A stretch of DNA of 52,578 bases from an uncultured Collinsella sp. (lineage in GTDB: Bacteria; Actinomycetota; Coriobacteriia; Coriobacteriales; Coriobacteriaceae): contig URKM01000010.1 in the NCBI GenBank assembly GCA_900548365.1, positions 1 through 52,578 on the forward strand, written 5' to 3'. Of the stretch, positions 42,595 to 51,090 are shown in pieces; positions within the stretch are counted from its first letter, which is position 1; each line of letters opens with the position of its first letter. Below the pieces are notes generated by a model. That model was not told the DNA's origin. It saw only the letters and a program-made list of their open reading frames with translations, and made no database searches. The position numbers and the translations under genes are program-made.

Positions 42595-43728
42595 ATGTCG
42601 ATCAGCCTTGGCGCGCGCATGCGCGACTTCCTCAAAGCCGAAGCCGTCCTCGTCATAGCCGCCGTGGCGGCAATCGCCTCCATGATGCTCTATCCGCTTA
42701 CCGCCTCGACGGTCGACGTCTATGCGAGCTACATCGATCTTCGAACGCTTGGCCTGCTGTTTTGCCTGATGACGGTGGTAGCCGGCCTGGGCCGCGCGGG
42801 CCTGCTCGACCGCATACGCGATTGGCTCATGTCCCGCGTCGGATCGGCCCGCGGACTCGCGTTCATCCTCGTGAACGTCGTCTTCGTCTCATCCATGCTG
42901 GTAACGAACGACGTGGCGCTCATCACGTTCGTCCCTCTGGCGCTCGCCCTCTTCATGCATGCCAGCCCCCGCGCGACCATAGCAACCGTGGTCGCCCTTA
43001 CCGTCGCCGCAAATCTGGGCTCGATGTGCACGCCCATCGGCAATCCCCAGAATATCTACCTGGTATCCGCCTTCAACATGGGCCTCGACGATTTCTTCGC
43101 AACGGTTCTGCCCATCGGCGCCCTCAGCTACCTGTGCTGTATCGCCCTCGTAGCGCTGGTTCCCGCCGAACATCTGGACAAACCGATGCAGAATGAGGCG
43201 TCTGCCATCGCTTCCGGACGTCTTTTCCTCTACCTCGCCCTATTCGCGCTCTGCCTCGCCTGCGTGGGACGCATGGTCTCGTGGGAGCTCTGCTGCGTCG
43301 CCGTCGCCCTCTCATGCATCTGCTTCGATCGCCGGGTCTTCGCCCAGGTGGACTATTCGCTGCTCGCCACCTTCCTATCCTTCTTCGTTTTCGTCGGCAA
43401 TCTCAAGCAGGTCGATGCCATCTCGACGTTCGTCGCGACCGCGATGGCAGGAAGGGAGGTCCTCGCGTCGGCGCTCGCGAGCCAGGTGATCAGCAACGTC
43501 CCCGCCGCCATCATGCTCTCCGGCTTCACCGATAACGTGCGCGCGCTGCTCATCGGCACCAATATCGGAGGACTCGGGACGCCCATCGCATCGCTGGCGA
43601 GCCTCATCTCCCTGCGCATCTACGCCCGCGTTCCCCGTGCAGAAACCGGACGCTACCTGCTCTGCTTCAGCCTCGTTAACGCTATCCTGCTCGTGCTGAT
43701 GCTCGCGATCGCCGTCCCCTTGACCTAG
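42595..43728 (+). CDS. SLC13/ArsB-type anion permease
   Basis: A 377-residue membrane protein with about ten helices. The two half-repeats carry LVTNDVALITFVPLALAL and, later, VISNVPAAIMLSGF followed by GTNIGGLGTPIASLASLISLRIY, as in the ArsB/NhaD/SLC13 superfamily. GNPQNIYL marks the first re-entrant hairpin. The transported ion cannot be read from sequence; di- or tricarboxylate, sulfate or arsenite are possible. AAAGGGAA precedes ATG 42595. It is divergent from metY, leaving sulfate as an attractive but unproved guess. Confidence 0.85.
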   Translation: MSISLGARMRDFLKAEAVLVIAAVAAIASMMLYPLTASTVDVYASYIDLRTLGLLFCLMTVVAGLGRAGLLDRIRDWLMSRVGSARGLAFILVNVVFVSSMLVTNDVALITFVPLALALFMHASPRATIATVVALTVAANLGSMCTPIGNPQNIYLVSAFNMGLDDFFATVLPIGALSYLCCIALVALVPAEHLDKPMQNEASAIASGRLFLYLALFALCLACVGRMVSWELCCVAVALSCICFDRRVFAQVDYSLLATFLSFFVFVGNLKQVDAISTFVATAMAGREVLASALASQVISNVPAAIMLSGFTDNVRALLIGTNIGGLGTPIASLASLISLRIYARVPRAETGRYLLCFSLVNAILLVLMLAIAVPLT

Positions 43729-43774
43729 TGTAGACACTTGCCCCCGGCGCCGGAATCGACGCGCTCCAAACGAG

Positions 43775-43810
43775 AAAAGCCGCCAGCTGGACGTATGTCC
43801 ACCTGGCGGC
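43775..43810 (-). terminator. Intrinsic terminator of the glycyl-radical gene
   Basis: GCCGCCAG/CTGGCGGC (43779-43786 with 43803-43810), with inner GTGGAC pairing, is followed on the minus strand by TTTT. It lies between the converging permease and grcA-like genes. Confidence 0.78.
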
Positions 43811-43872
43811 CTATAGGAAAACGATGGGAGCGCGCTCCATAGGCGGCTGCCCGATCAAATCCGAAAGCGGGA

Positions 43873-44124
43873 CTACATACCCTCGTGGAAGGTACGGGAG
43901 ATGACCTCGTCCTGCTGCTCCTTCGTGAGGTTGTGGAAGTTGACCGCATAGCCGGAAACGCGGATGGTGAGCTGCGGGTACTTCTCGGGGTGAGCCTGGG
44001 CATCGAGCAGGGTGTCGCGGTTGAACACGTTGACGTTCAGGTGATGACCACCCTTCTCAGCGTAGGCGTCGATCATGCCGACGAGGTTGTCAGCCTGGGT
44101 CTGGGGGACGTCCGAAACCTTCAT
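43873..44124 (-). CDS. grcA: Stand-alone glycyl-radical domain, partner of PflB
   Basis: An 83-residue protein equal to the C-terminal domain of pyruvate formate-lyase. It has HLNVNVFNRDTLLDA, PEKYPQLTIRVSGYAV (radical at Gly58) and ends in SRTFHEGM like full-length PFL. In E. coli the related YfiD/GrcA is a spare part for oxygen-cleaved PFL; here the adjacent PflB has no glycyl domain at all, so this protein is probably an obligatory subunit. It lies 265 bases downstream of pflB behind a terminator, with its own promoter. AAAGGAGG precedes ATG 44124. Confidence 0.93.
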   Translation of the reverse strand: MKVSDVPQTQADNLVGMIDAYAEKGGHHLNVNVFNRDTLLDAQAHPEKYPQLTIRVSGYAVNFHNLTKEQQDEVISRTFHEGM

Positions 44125-44141
44125 TGTTAGCCTCCTTTAAT

Positions 44142-44206
44142 GCCCGATATCGGGCTGTTTCCAAAGTCGCTATCGAGATTATATCTCGTTACCGAGTCAT
44201 TGCCAC
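44142..44206 (-). promoter_or_regulatory. Promoter and palindromes of the glycyl-radical gene
   Basis: The -10 is a perfect TATAAT (44183-44178), and GTGGCA (44206-44201) lies 17 bases upstream. CGAGAT/ATCTCG (44174-44188) brackets the -10. A perfect 14-bp palindrome GCCCGATATCGGGC (44142-44155) lies in the leader, 17 bases before the start codon. These suggest independent, regulated expression. Confidence 0.65.
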
Positions 44207-44283
44207 CAAGACAACAACATTTTTACGCTGCTGCACAACATGAGCAGCCTGCACGAATATGCGAACGTATGCACACATTGGCA

Positions 44284-44315
44284 CGAAGGGGGCCGGAGCC
44301 GAAACCCCGGCCCCC
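44284..44315 (-). terminator. Terminator between pflB and the glycyl-radical gene
   Basis: A 9-bp G/C stem (44288-44296 with 44307-44315) is followed by TT on the minus strand, 75 bases past the pflB stop. The short T-run may allow read-through. Confidence 0.65.
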
Positions 44316-44389
44316 TATCAAGCCATCAAGCGTTCGAGCGCTCCGCCATCAGCTCGTTCACGATCGCGAAGCGCGTCGAATCAAGCGGT

Positions 44390-46510
44390 TTACTGGCAGT
44401 CGCAAGCACCCTCGGGAGCCGAGGAGTCGGTGCAGTCGCAGCAGGGAACGACGTTCTCGATCTCGATATCACCGGAGAGGTCGAGGTCGCCGAAGAACAC
44501 CTGGTCCTCCTTGCCGAGCGCGCCCGGGATGATGGAGAAGGTGTTGGAGATGCCGTCCTGGGCGTCGCGGAAGGGAAGCTTGGAGACGGAGGACAGCGAG
44601 GCGATGGCGCCGTGGGTATCGCGCTGGTGCATGGGGTTGGCACCGGGGGCGAAGGGCACGCCGGCCTTACGGCCGTCGGGCGTGGCACCGGTCTTCTTGC
44701 CGTACACGACGTTGGAGGTGATGGTGAGCACCGAGGTCGTGGGGACGGAGTTGCGATACGTGTCGTTCATGCGGATGTACTCCATGAACTGGTGCACGAT
44801 GTCGTGGGCGAGGACGTCGACGCGGTCGTCGTCGTTGCCGTACTTGGGGAAGTCGCCCTCGATCTCAAAGTCGACGATGACGCCCTGCTCGTCGCGGACA
44901 GGGTGGACCTTCGCGTACTTGATCGCGGACAGGGAGTCGGCCACGACGGAGAGGCCGGCGATGCCGGTGGCGAACCAGCGATGGACGTGCTTGTCGTGCA
45001 GCGCCATCTGGATACGCTCGTAGCAGTACTTATCATGCATGTAGTGGATGATGTTCAGCGAGTTGACGTACACGCCGGCGAGCCACTGCATCATGTCCTT
45101 GTACTTGGCCATGACGTCGTCGAAGTCCAGGGTGTCGCCCTCGACCGGACGGAACTTGGGGCCGACCTGCTTCTTGGAGACCTCGTCCACGCCGCCGTTG
45201 AGCGCGTAGAGGAGGCACTTGGCCAGGTTGGCGCGGGCGCCGAAGAACTGCATCTCCTTGCCGACGCGCATGGAGGACACGCAGCAGGCGATCGCGTAGT
45301 CATCGCCGTGGTACACGCGCATGACGTCGTCGTTCTCGTACTGGATGGACGAGGAGGCGATGGAAGCCTTGGCGCAGAACTCCTTGAAGGCCTGCGGAAG
45401 CTTGGTGGACCACAGAACGGTCAGGTTGGGCTCGGGGCTGGTGCCCATGGTCTCGAGCGTGTGCAGGTAGCGGAAGCTCATCTTGGTGACCAGGGTGCGG
45501 CCGTCGACGCCCATGCCGCCGATGGACTCGGTGACCCACTGCGGATCGCCGGAGAAGAGGTTCTGGTACTCGGGGGTACGGGCGAACTTGACCATGCGCA
45601 GCTTCATGATGAAGTGGTCGACGAACTCCTGGATCTGCTCCTCGGTGAAGGTGCCGTTCTTCAGGTCGCGCTCGGCGTAGATGTCGATGAAGGTGGAGGT
45701 GCGGCCGATGGACATGGCGGCACCGTTCTGCTCCTTGACGGCGGCGAGGTACGCGAAGTACATCCACTGGATGGCCTCCTGCGTGTTCTTAGCCGGCTTG
45801 GAGATGTCGAAGCCGTAGAAGTCGGCCATCATCTTGAGCTCGCCGAGGGCGCGGATCTGCTCCTGCAGCTCCTCGCGATCGCGGATGTTGTCCTCGGTCA
45901 TGACCTTGGGGGTGGAAGCCTTCTGGGCCTCCTTGTCCTTGATGAGGAAGTCGATGCCGTACAGCGCGACGCGGCGGTAGTCGCCGATGATGCGGCCGCG
46001 GCCGTAGCCATCGGGCAGGCCGGTGATGATGTGGGCCGAACGGCAGGCGCGCATCTCGGGGGTGTAGACATCGAAGACGCCGGCGTTGTGCGTCTTGCGG
46101 TTGAAGGTGTAGTTCTCGACGACCTCGGGGTCGATCTCGTAGCCGTGCTGGGCTGCAGCTTGCATGGAGATGCGGATACCGCCGTTGACGTGCAGGGCGC
46201 GCTTGAGCGGCTTATCGGTCTGCAGGCCGACGATGGTCTCGCGCTCGGGGTGGGCAGCGTCGATATAGCCAGCGGGGTGGCTCACGATGCCCGTAACGGT
46301 CTTGGTGTCCATATCGAGCACGCCGCCCTGCTCGCGCTCCTTGAGGAGCAGAGCCAGCACGTCATCCCACAGCTTCGTGGTGCGCTCGGTCGGACCGACG
46401 AGGAAGGACTCGTCGCCCTCATAGGGGGTGTAGTTCTTCTGGATAAAGTCGCGGACGTCGACCTCGTTGAGCCAATTACCGCCCTCGAAGCCTTCCCATG
46501 CCTCCTGCAT
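44390..46510 (-). CDS. pflB: Pyruvate formate-lyase catalytic subunit lacking the glycyl-radical domain
   Basis: A 706-residue PFL converting pyruvate and CoA to acetyl-CoA and formate. It aligns with E. coli PFL from AWEGFEGGNWLNEVDVRDF onward, with catalytic Cys409-Cys410 in IACCVSSM, and DYRRVALYGIDFL and TPDGRKAGVPFAPGANP. It stops just after NTFSIIPGALGKEDQV, where full-length enzymes continue for ~75 residues including the radical glycine. Instead the end is a Cys-rich tail (Cys690, 691, 693, 703, 705). The missing domain is encoded by the next gene. The start at 46510 fits the family N-terminus; the nearest GGAG is about 13 bases upstream, longer than usual. Confidence 0.93.
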   Translation of the reverse strand: MQEAWEGFEGGNWLNEVDVRDFIQKNYTPYEGDESFLVGPTERTTKLWDDVLALLLKEREQGGVLDMDTKTVTGIVSHPAGYIDAAHPERETIVGLQTDKPLKRALHVNGGIRISMQAAAQHGYEIDPEVVENYTFNRKTHNAGVFDVYTPEMRACRSAHIITGLPDGYGRGRIIGDYRRVALYGIDFLIKDKEAQKASTPKVMTEDNIRDREELQEQIRALGELKMMADFYGFDISKPAKNTQEAIQWMYFAYLAAVKEQNGAAMSIGRTSTFIDIYAERDLKNGTFTEEQIQEFVDHFIMKLRMVKFARTPEYQNLFSGDPQWVTESIGGMGVDGRTLVTKMSFRYLHTLETMGTSPEPNLTVLWSTKLPQAFKEFCAKASIASSSIQYENDDVMRVYHGDDYAIACCVSSMRVGKEMQFFGARANLAKCLLYALNGGVDEVSKKQVGPKFRPVEGDTLDFDDVMAKYKDMMQWLAGVYVNSLNIIHYMHDKYCYERIQMALHDKHVHRWFATGIAGLSVVADSLSAIKYAKVHPVRDEQGVIVDFEIEGDFPKYGNDDDRVDVLAHDIVHQFMEYIRMNDTYRNSVPTTSVLTITSNVVYGKKTGATPDGRKAGVPFAPGANPMHQRDTHGAIASLSSVSKLPFRDAQDGISNTFSIIPGALGKEDQVFFGDLDLSGDIEIENVVPCCDCTDSSAPEGACDCQ

Positions 46511-47121
46511 TATTGTGACCACTCTCCTAGAGTCTACGGTGTGCGCGTTGGGAGCTCGCGCACGAATGTATCGGATCTCGAAGAATGGTGAAAAAGGACG
46601 CGTTCGTGCATACTTCCCGTGGCCTAACTGGTTTAAGCCGTTCAACCGTGCATATTGCACCGTTCGGTGGAAAGCCCGCGCGTTCACGTCTCAATTAAGA
46701 CCATTCGCCGAGAAATCACCCATGCTCGTAAGAATATCATAGGAGGGCGGCTCGGACGGGTTCATCTCCTACAATTTTGATGTTGGCCGCGAGCGTCCGC
46801 CCCTCGTTTTTTATCGATTTATCAGGAATTACCTTGCTGCTAGACCAATTGGCCCCGCCCCTGGCGGCGTATTTTGCCATCTGCCAGGCATCATTTTAGC
46901 GTATACCGGCCGGTCTGCCCGAAACCGCCCGCGCTCCTCCGCCCGGCGACCAAGTCGCTCTCACGCGACCCGCCTCCGACAGACCCTTAGGAAATGGTAA
47001 AGCAATTCTGCAACCCGCGTGAACGGAGTCTAACCTGACGCCGGCGTGGTACATACATCATGCGCACACCGACCGCCCGGATGCGATCCGCCCCGGGCAA
47101 CGCTGAAATGGAGCTGATCTC
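46511..47121. other. 611-bp spacer between pflB and a divergent small gene
   Basis: It should hold the pflB promoter and a long leader. A/T-rich stretches occur near 46800-46830 and 46870-46900, and CCAATTGG is present. No FNR or Rex palindrome of standard form was found by eye. No gene supported. Confidence 0.5.
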
Positions 47122-47409
47122 ATGCGCCGCAAGAAGAGCGCGAAGACGCTGGACGCCATCCCCCTCTCCGCCGCACAGCCCGCCAACGCAGCCGACGCGT
47201 TGCCGGCGCCCGCTTCGACCAAAGCAACCACGACGTACGCCCCCGTACGAATCACACTCGGCAAGAGCAATGCCGGCGCCACGCGCGCAAACCTGAAAAA
47301 TGCCTACGCCGCCTTTCTGCGCGCGTCCAAGCAAGCTGGCACGGACGCCTCCAGCATCCCCACCCCTTCCGAGCAATGGCCGCGCAGGCCGTACGCCGCT
47401 TCCATCTAG
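47122..47409 (+). CDS. Small basic/Ala-rich protein, function unknown
   Basis: A 95-residue ORF (MRRKKSAKTLDAIPLSAAQP...) with GGAG 8 bases before the ATG, high-GC third positions, and a very strong terminator 39 bases after its stop. The N-terminus is basic; the middle is Ala/Thr-rich, followed by a helix ATRANLKNAYAAFLRASKQA. No signal peptide or family recognised. Its signals support a real transcript. Confidence 0.62.
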   Translation: MRRKKSAKTLDAIPLSAAQPANAADALPAPASTKATTTYAPVRITLGKSNAGATRANLKNAYAAFLRASKQAGTDASSIPTPSEQWPRRPYAASI

Positions 47410-47448
47410 CGCCACGAACCCGTTTCTCCCTCTGCTCGACAAACGCAC

Positions 47449-47493
47449 AGGGGCGGCGACCGCGCTCATACGCGGTCGCCGCCCCTTTCTTTC
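47449..47493 (+). terminator. Very strong intrinsic terminator
   Basis: A perfect 16-bp stem (47449-47464 with 47471-47486) with a six-base loop is followed by TTCTTTC. It ends the small plus-strand gene. Confidence 0.88.
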
Positions 47494-47550
47494 ATCGCAC
47501 CTCTTCCGAACATCGTTCAGGTGCGCTCCGCCCGGTCGAACCGGCGGTCC

Positions 47551-47649
47551 CTAGCGAAACCCGAGCAAGATGCCGATGGCAAGCCCGCCCACGATCCAGC
47601 CGACGGGCAGCAGCAACCCGCTCGCCGCCCACGCGAGCGCGTCCTCCAT
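47551..47649 (-). CDS. Tiny hydrophobic peptide downstream of the ABC permease
   Basis: A 32-residue frame beginning MEDALAWAASGLLLPVGWIV and ending GILLGFR, nearly all one transmembrane helix. Its ATG lies 4 bases after the permease stop, fitting translational coupling, though the ribosome site is weak (GCGGGC). It could be the last member of the ABC operon or a chance frame in G/C-rich DNA. Confidence 0.45.
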   Translation of the reverse strand: MEDALAWAASGLLLPVGWIVGGLAIGILLGFR

Positions 47650-47653
47650 GACG

Positions 47654-49858
47654 CTAGCCCGCATGACGGATACGGATGGCATCGCCTACCATGCCCTTGC
47701 TCATCAGATAGGTGACCAGGAAGTACCCGCCATAGCACAGAAGGAAGATCGCACAGGTCACACCCACCATGCCCCCGATCGACAAGCCGCCGAACAGCGC
47801 GATGATGTCGATAACCACCTTCAGCGCCACGAGTGCATGAGCCACGCCCATCACCAACGGGAACACGAAGAACACCGCTTGCTGAGCCAGCACAGAGCGC
47901 ATGATCTCGCGACGCGAGGTACCCAACTCGGACAAGATGCGGTAGTTCTTGCCGGAATCGGCCACCGCCGACAGCTGCTGGATCGTGAGGATCGCGGCGC
48001 AGGCAACCACCAGCACGAAGCCGATGTAGATCGCCAGGTAGCTGATGAGGCCGTTCATGGAGTTCGTCGACTCGTAGCTCTGCGCACGCGTGGCCTCCAT
48101 GCCCCACAGGGCGCTCTCGGTGCCGTCCGCGTTGAGGATGGAACCCCAGTTGCGGTCCTGGCGCACGTACCCTTCCGTCTCCTCGTAAGAGAGACCGGGC
48201 TTGTAATCGCCCAGGAAATAGCTCGCGTAGAGCGGCAGCGGCTGCGCGTCGAGCACCTCGTCCGGCACGACGACGGTGCCCGAGTTGGACCCCATCGAGG
48301 AGTTGAACAGCGAGCTCGCATCGGCGTTCACGCTCTCGGCGGCGGGACGAAGCGTGCGCCCGCCGAGCTCGAGGGTAACGCCTTCGCGCAGGTCGGCGTT
48401 GTAGATCCTGTTCACCGAATCGCCCAGATCGCTCAGGATGAGATAGCCGTCCTCCCCCAGGTCGATACGGTCCATGCCACGGAAGTCGAGATAGCGGTTA
48501 TAGGCACTCTCACTTGTCACCATAAGGCCCATCATGCTCACATTGCTCGAGTTCGTGCCCTTAGGAAGGGGCATATTCACGGCTTCGGCCAGCATGTTAA
48601 GGCTCACCAACGGCAGCTCCTCGCCCACGGGACGTGAGTCGTACACGTCAACCTGCACGTGCTTGCCTAAGATGCCCGCAAGGTCGAAGGGACGCGCGGC
48701 ATCCCCGTACGGGTCGACCGTGTTCTTGGCACTCTCGACCAGGATATCGACGGCTTGCTCCGGGAGCGTCGCCACGGGATAGCCCTCCTGCTCGCGCTCC
48801 TGCGCCAAGCCGGGCTCGTTCAACATATCCTGCCCGTAGTAGATGACGGCGCGCGAGTAGTCGGCGATGACGCTGCGCTCCACGCTCGTGTTCATCACGT
48901 TGGCGATGGACATGCCGCCCGTCACGCTCGTGATCGCGAGGAACAGAATCAGCGAGATGACGGCCATGGAGAAGCTCACGGTGTTCACCTTGGCCGCGAG
49001 CTGGCGCAGGGTGAACATATTGAGGCCGCGCCAGTACAGGCCGCGCGCGCTCTGGAGCACCTTGAGCAGGAAGCCCGAGAGCCCGAAGAAGAACAGGATG
49101 GTGCCCGCGACCACGATGCCCGTGGTAAGCGCGAACTGGGTGAAGGCGGCGTCGTACTCGCTTGGCGCGGCGTCGACGGGCAGGCCGTCGCGCAGCAGGC
49201 GGTAATACGCCACGCCGATCATCACGGCGCCGAGGATAAACAGCACGGCGGAGATGATGGGATTGCGCGTCTTGATCGACTCGTTCTTGCGGCCCGCGCT
49301 CATCAGGTCGATCACCTTCGCGCGGCGCACCACGCCCAGGTTGAAGACGAGCGTCACCAGGAAGATGGCGACCAAGCAGCCCACCGTGAGCATCAGCGCC
49401 TGGGTCGAGAAGAAGAAATGGAAATCCCCGATCTGCGTTTTGAACAACGAGGCGGTGAAGAACGTCATGAGCTGCGAGACGCCGACGCCGAGGCCGATAC
49501 CGAGCACCAGCGCCGCTCCCGAGACGATGGCCGTCTCGAGCGCCATGACGCGCGATACCTGCCCGCGGCTCATGCCGAGCACCTGGTACAGGCCGAATTC
49601 CTTCTTGCGCCGCTTCATGATGAAGTTGTTGGCGTACACCATGAGGAAGCCCATGACCACGGCGAGGAACATCGTGAGACCGCCCATGATGCTGCCGAGC
49701 AGCTCGGGCAGCCCCTCCTCCTGCAAAACGATATCGGCCTGGACCGAGATGGTGTTGAACGAGTAGAACACCGTGACGGCAAGCGTGAGCGTAAGCAGGT
49801 AAACCAGGTAGTCCTTACCTGCTCGGCGCACGTTGCCCCAAGCGAGCTTACAGAGCAT
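47654..49858 (-). CDS. FtsX-like ABC transporter permease (BceB type)
   Basis: A 734-residue permease with the ten-helix plan of peptide-sensing/detoxifying transporters. The first helices (about 15-35, 55-80, 105-135, 155-180) hold the FtsX-type motif RRKKEFGLYQVLGMSRGQV. More helices run to ~320, then a large extracytoplasmic domain (~330-610), then three helices with a second RILSELGTSRREIMRSVL coupling motif. BceB-type permeases confer resistance to cell-wall-active peptides together with a two-component system; none is in the window. Its start overlaps the ATPase stop by 11 bases. Confidence 0.88.
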   Translation of the reverse strand: MLCKLAWGNVRRAGKDYLVYLLTLTLAVTVFYSFNTISVQADIVLQEEGLPELLGSIMGGLTMFLAVVMGFLMVYANNFIMKRRKKEFGLYQVLGMSRGQVSRVMALETAIVSGAALVLGIGLGVGVSQLMTFFTASLFKTQIGDFHFFFSTQALMLTVGCLVAIFLVTLVFNLGVVRRAKVIDLMSAGRKNESIKTRNPIISAVLFILGAVMIGVAYYRLLRDGLPVDAAPSEYDAAFTQFALTTGIVVAGTILFFFGLSGFLLKVLQSARGLYWRGLNMFTLRQLAAKVNTVSFSMAVISLILFLAITSVTGGMSIANVMNTSVERSVIADYSRAVIYYGQDMLNEPGLAQEREQEGYPVATLPEQAVDILVESAKNTVDPYGDAARPFDLAGILGKHVQVDVYDSRPVGEELPLVSLNMLAEAVNMPLPKGTNSSNVSMMGLMVTSESAYNRYLDFRGMDRIDLGEDGYLILSDLGDSVNRIYNADLREGVTLELGGRTLRPAAESVNADASSLFNSSMGSNSGTVVVPDEVLDAQPLPLYASYFLGDYKPGLSYEETEGYVRQDRNWGSILNADGTESALWGMEATRAQSYESTNSMNGLISYLAIYIGFVLVVACAAILTIQQLSAVADSGKNYRILSELGTSRREIMRSVLAQQAVFFVFPLVMGVAHALVALKVVIDIIALFGGLSIGGMVGVTCAIFLLCYGGYFLVTYLMSKGMVGDAIRIRHAG

Positions 49859-50699
49859 CGGAACCCTCCCCGCCCATCATGGCGACGACCTCCATGATGC
49901 GATCGAAAAACTCGCGACGCGAGCTGTCGCCCCGGCGAAGCTCGGTAAAGAGGCGTCCGTCCCGGATGAACAGCACGCGATTGGTGTAGCTCGCGGCGAA
50001 GCTGTCGTGCGTGACCATGAGAACCGTCGCCTGGTAGCGCTGGTTCATGGTCTCGAAGCTCTCGAGCAGCAGGCGGGCGTTCTTGGAGTCGAGCGCGCCG
50101 GTGGGCTCGTCGGCCATGATCACGGCCGGGTTGGTGACGAGCGCGCGCGCCGCGGCGACGCGCTGCTGCTGGCCGCCGGACATCTGGTAGGGATACTTGT
50201 CGAGGGTCTCGGCGATCGAGAGGCGCTTCGCCACCTCTTCTACGCGCGTCAGCACCTCCTTGGCGGGTGTGCGCGCGATTGTGAGCGGCAGGGCGATGTT
50301 CTCACGCGCCGTGAGCGTATCGAGCAGGTTGGAATCCTGAAAGATGAAGCCCAGCTGCTCGCGACGGAAGCGCGTGAGCTTCTCGTGCTTGATCTTCGTC
50401 ACGTCCACGCCGTTGATCAGGACCGAACCGGCTGTCACGCTATCGATGGTGGACACGCAGTTCAGCAGCGTCGACTTACCCGAACCCGACGGGCCCATGA
50501 TGGAGACGAACTCGCCGCGCTGCACCGCGAACGACACGTCGTCGAGGGCGCGCATCACGTTACCGCGCGCTCCGTAGACCTTTTCGATGTGCTGGACCTC
50601 GAGGACCGTCTGGGTTGCCGCGGAACCGGTCGCGCCCTGCGCCGCAGGGACGGCATGCCGGCCGATCATGGTGCCGGCGGATACCTTGTTCTTGCTCAT
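49848..50699 (-). CDS. ABC transporter ATP-binding protein (BceA/LolD type)
   Basis: A 283-residue ATPase for the following permease. Walker A GPSGSGKSTLL, Q-loop FIFQDSNLLDTL, signature MSGGQQQRVAAARAL, Walker B PAVIMADEPTGALD and the switch VTHD are all present. A ~30-residue N-terminal extension precedes the usual start (VLEVQHIEKVYG). AAGGAG precedes ATG 50699. A 58-residue membrane protein gene ends 24 bases upstream. Confidence 0.93.
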   Translation of the reverse strand: MSKNKVSAGTMIGRHAVPAAQGATGSAATQTVLEVQHIEKVYGARGNVMRALDDVSFAVQRGEFVSIMGPSGSGKSTLLNCVSTIDSVTAGSVLINGVDVTKIKHEKLTRFRREQLGFIFQDSNLLDTLTARENIALPLTIARTPAKEVLTRVEEVAKRLSIAETLDKYPYQMSGGQQQRVAAARALVTNPAVIMADEPTGALDSKNARLLLESFETMNQRYQATVLMVTHDSFAASYTNRVLFIRDGRLFTELRRGDSSRREFFDRIMEVVAMMGGEGSDAL

Positions 50700-50723
50700 A
50701 GAATGCTCCTTCGCAACAAACGC

Positions 50724-50900
50724 TTAACGGGAGGCTGCGGACATGATCCAGATCATGCCCAAGCACAGCACCGCCATGACCGCCAGCCAGGCGACCATCT
50801 CCACCACCGACATGCCGGCGCGCGTCACCACGCTCCGCGGCTCATCTGCAAACGACATCTCATACGGATTCGAATACTGTACCTTGTTCGTATACTCCAT
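50724..50900 (-). CDS. Small single-pass membrane protein leading the ABC operon
   Basis: A 58-residue protein (MEYTNKVQYSNPYEMSFADE...) with a polar Tyr/Asn-rich N-terminus and one helix (about 33-53). AAGGAGG 8 bases before ATG 50900 is among the best ribosome sites in the window. It leads the ABC operon by 24 bases. Function unknown; it could be a small transporter subunit or regulator. Confidence 0.75.
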   Translation of the reverse strand: MEYTNKVQYSNPYEMSFADEPRSVVTRAGMSVVEMVAWLAVMAVLCLGMIWIMSAASR

Positions 50901-51090
50901 GACGAACACCTCCTTGACCCTATACTCGCAAGAAGGTGCGTTGGCAACCATCGATTTGGCTTACGCCTCGGTTTCGTTTTTGTAAGGTTGGACCGCTGGG
51001 ATATCGCCGCGCCCGCCCGCAAGACCTGCCGGCGCGCCCCGCATCGCGCCGCCGGACACGCCGCAAGGCGCTATCATTACCGTTTGGCAC

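Noticed and set aside
44240..46591. 783-codon plus-strand frame opposite pflB
   Set aside because: Exact antisense of pflB, Val/Asp/Gly-rich as expected from its complement.
46780..46910. FNR or Rex site upstream of pflB
   Set aside because: Only partial matches (for example GATAAATCGAT); no TTGAT-N4-ATCAA or TTGTGA-type palindrome is present.
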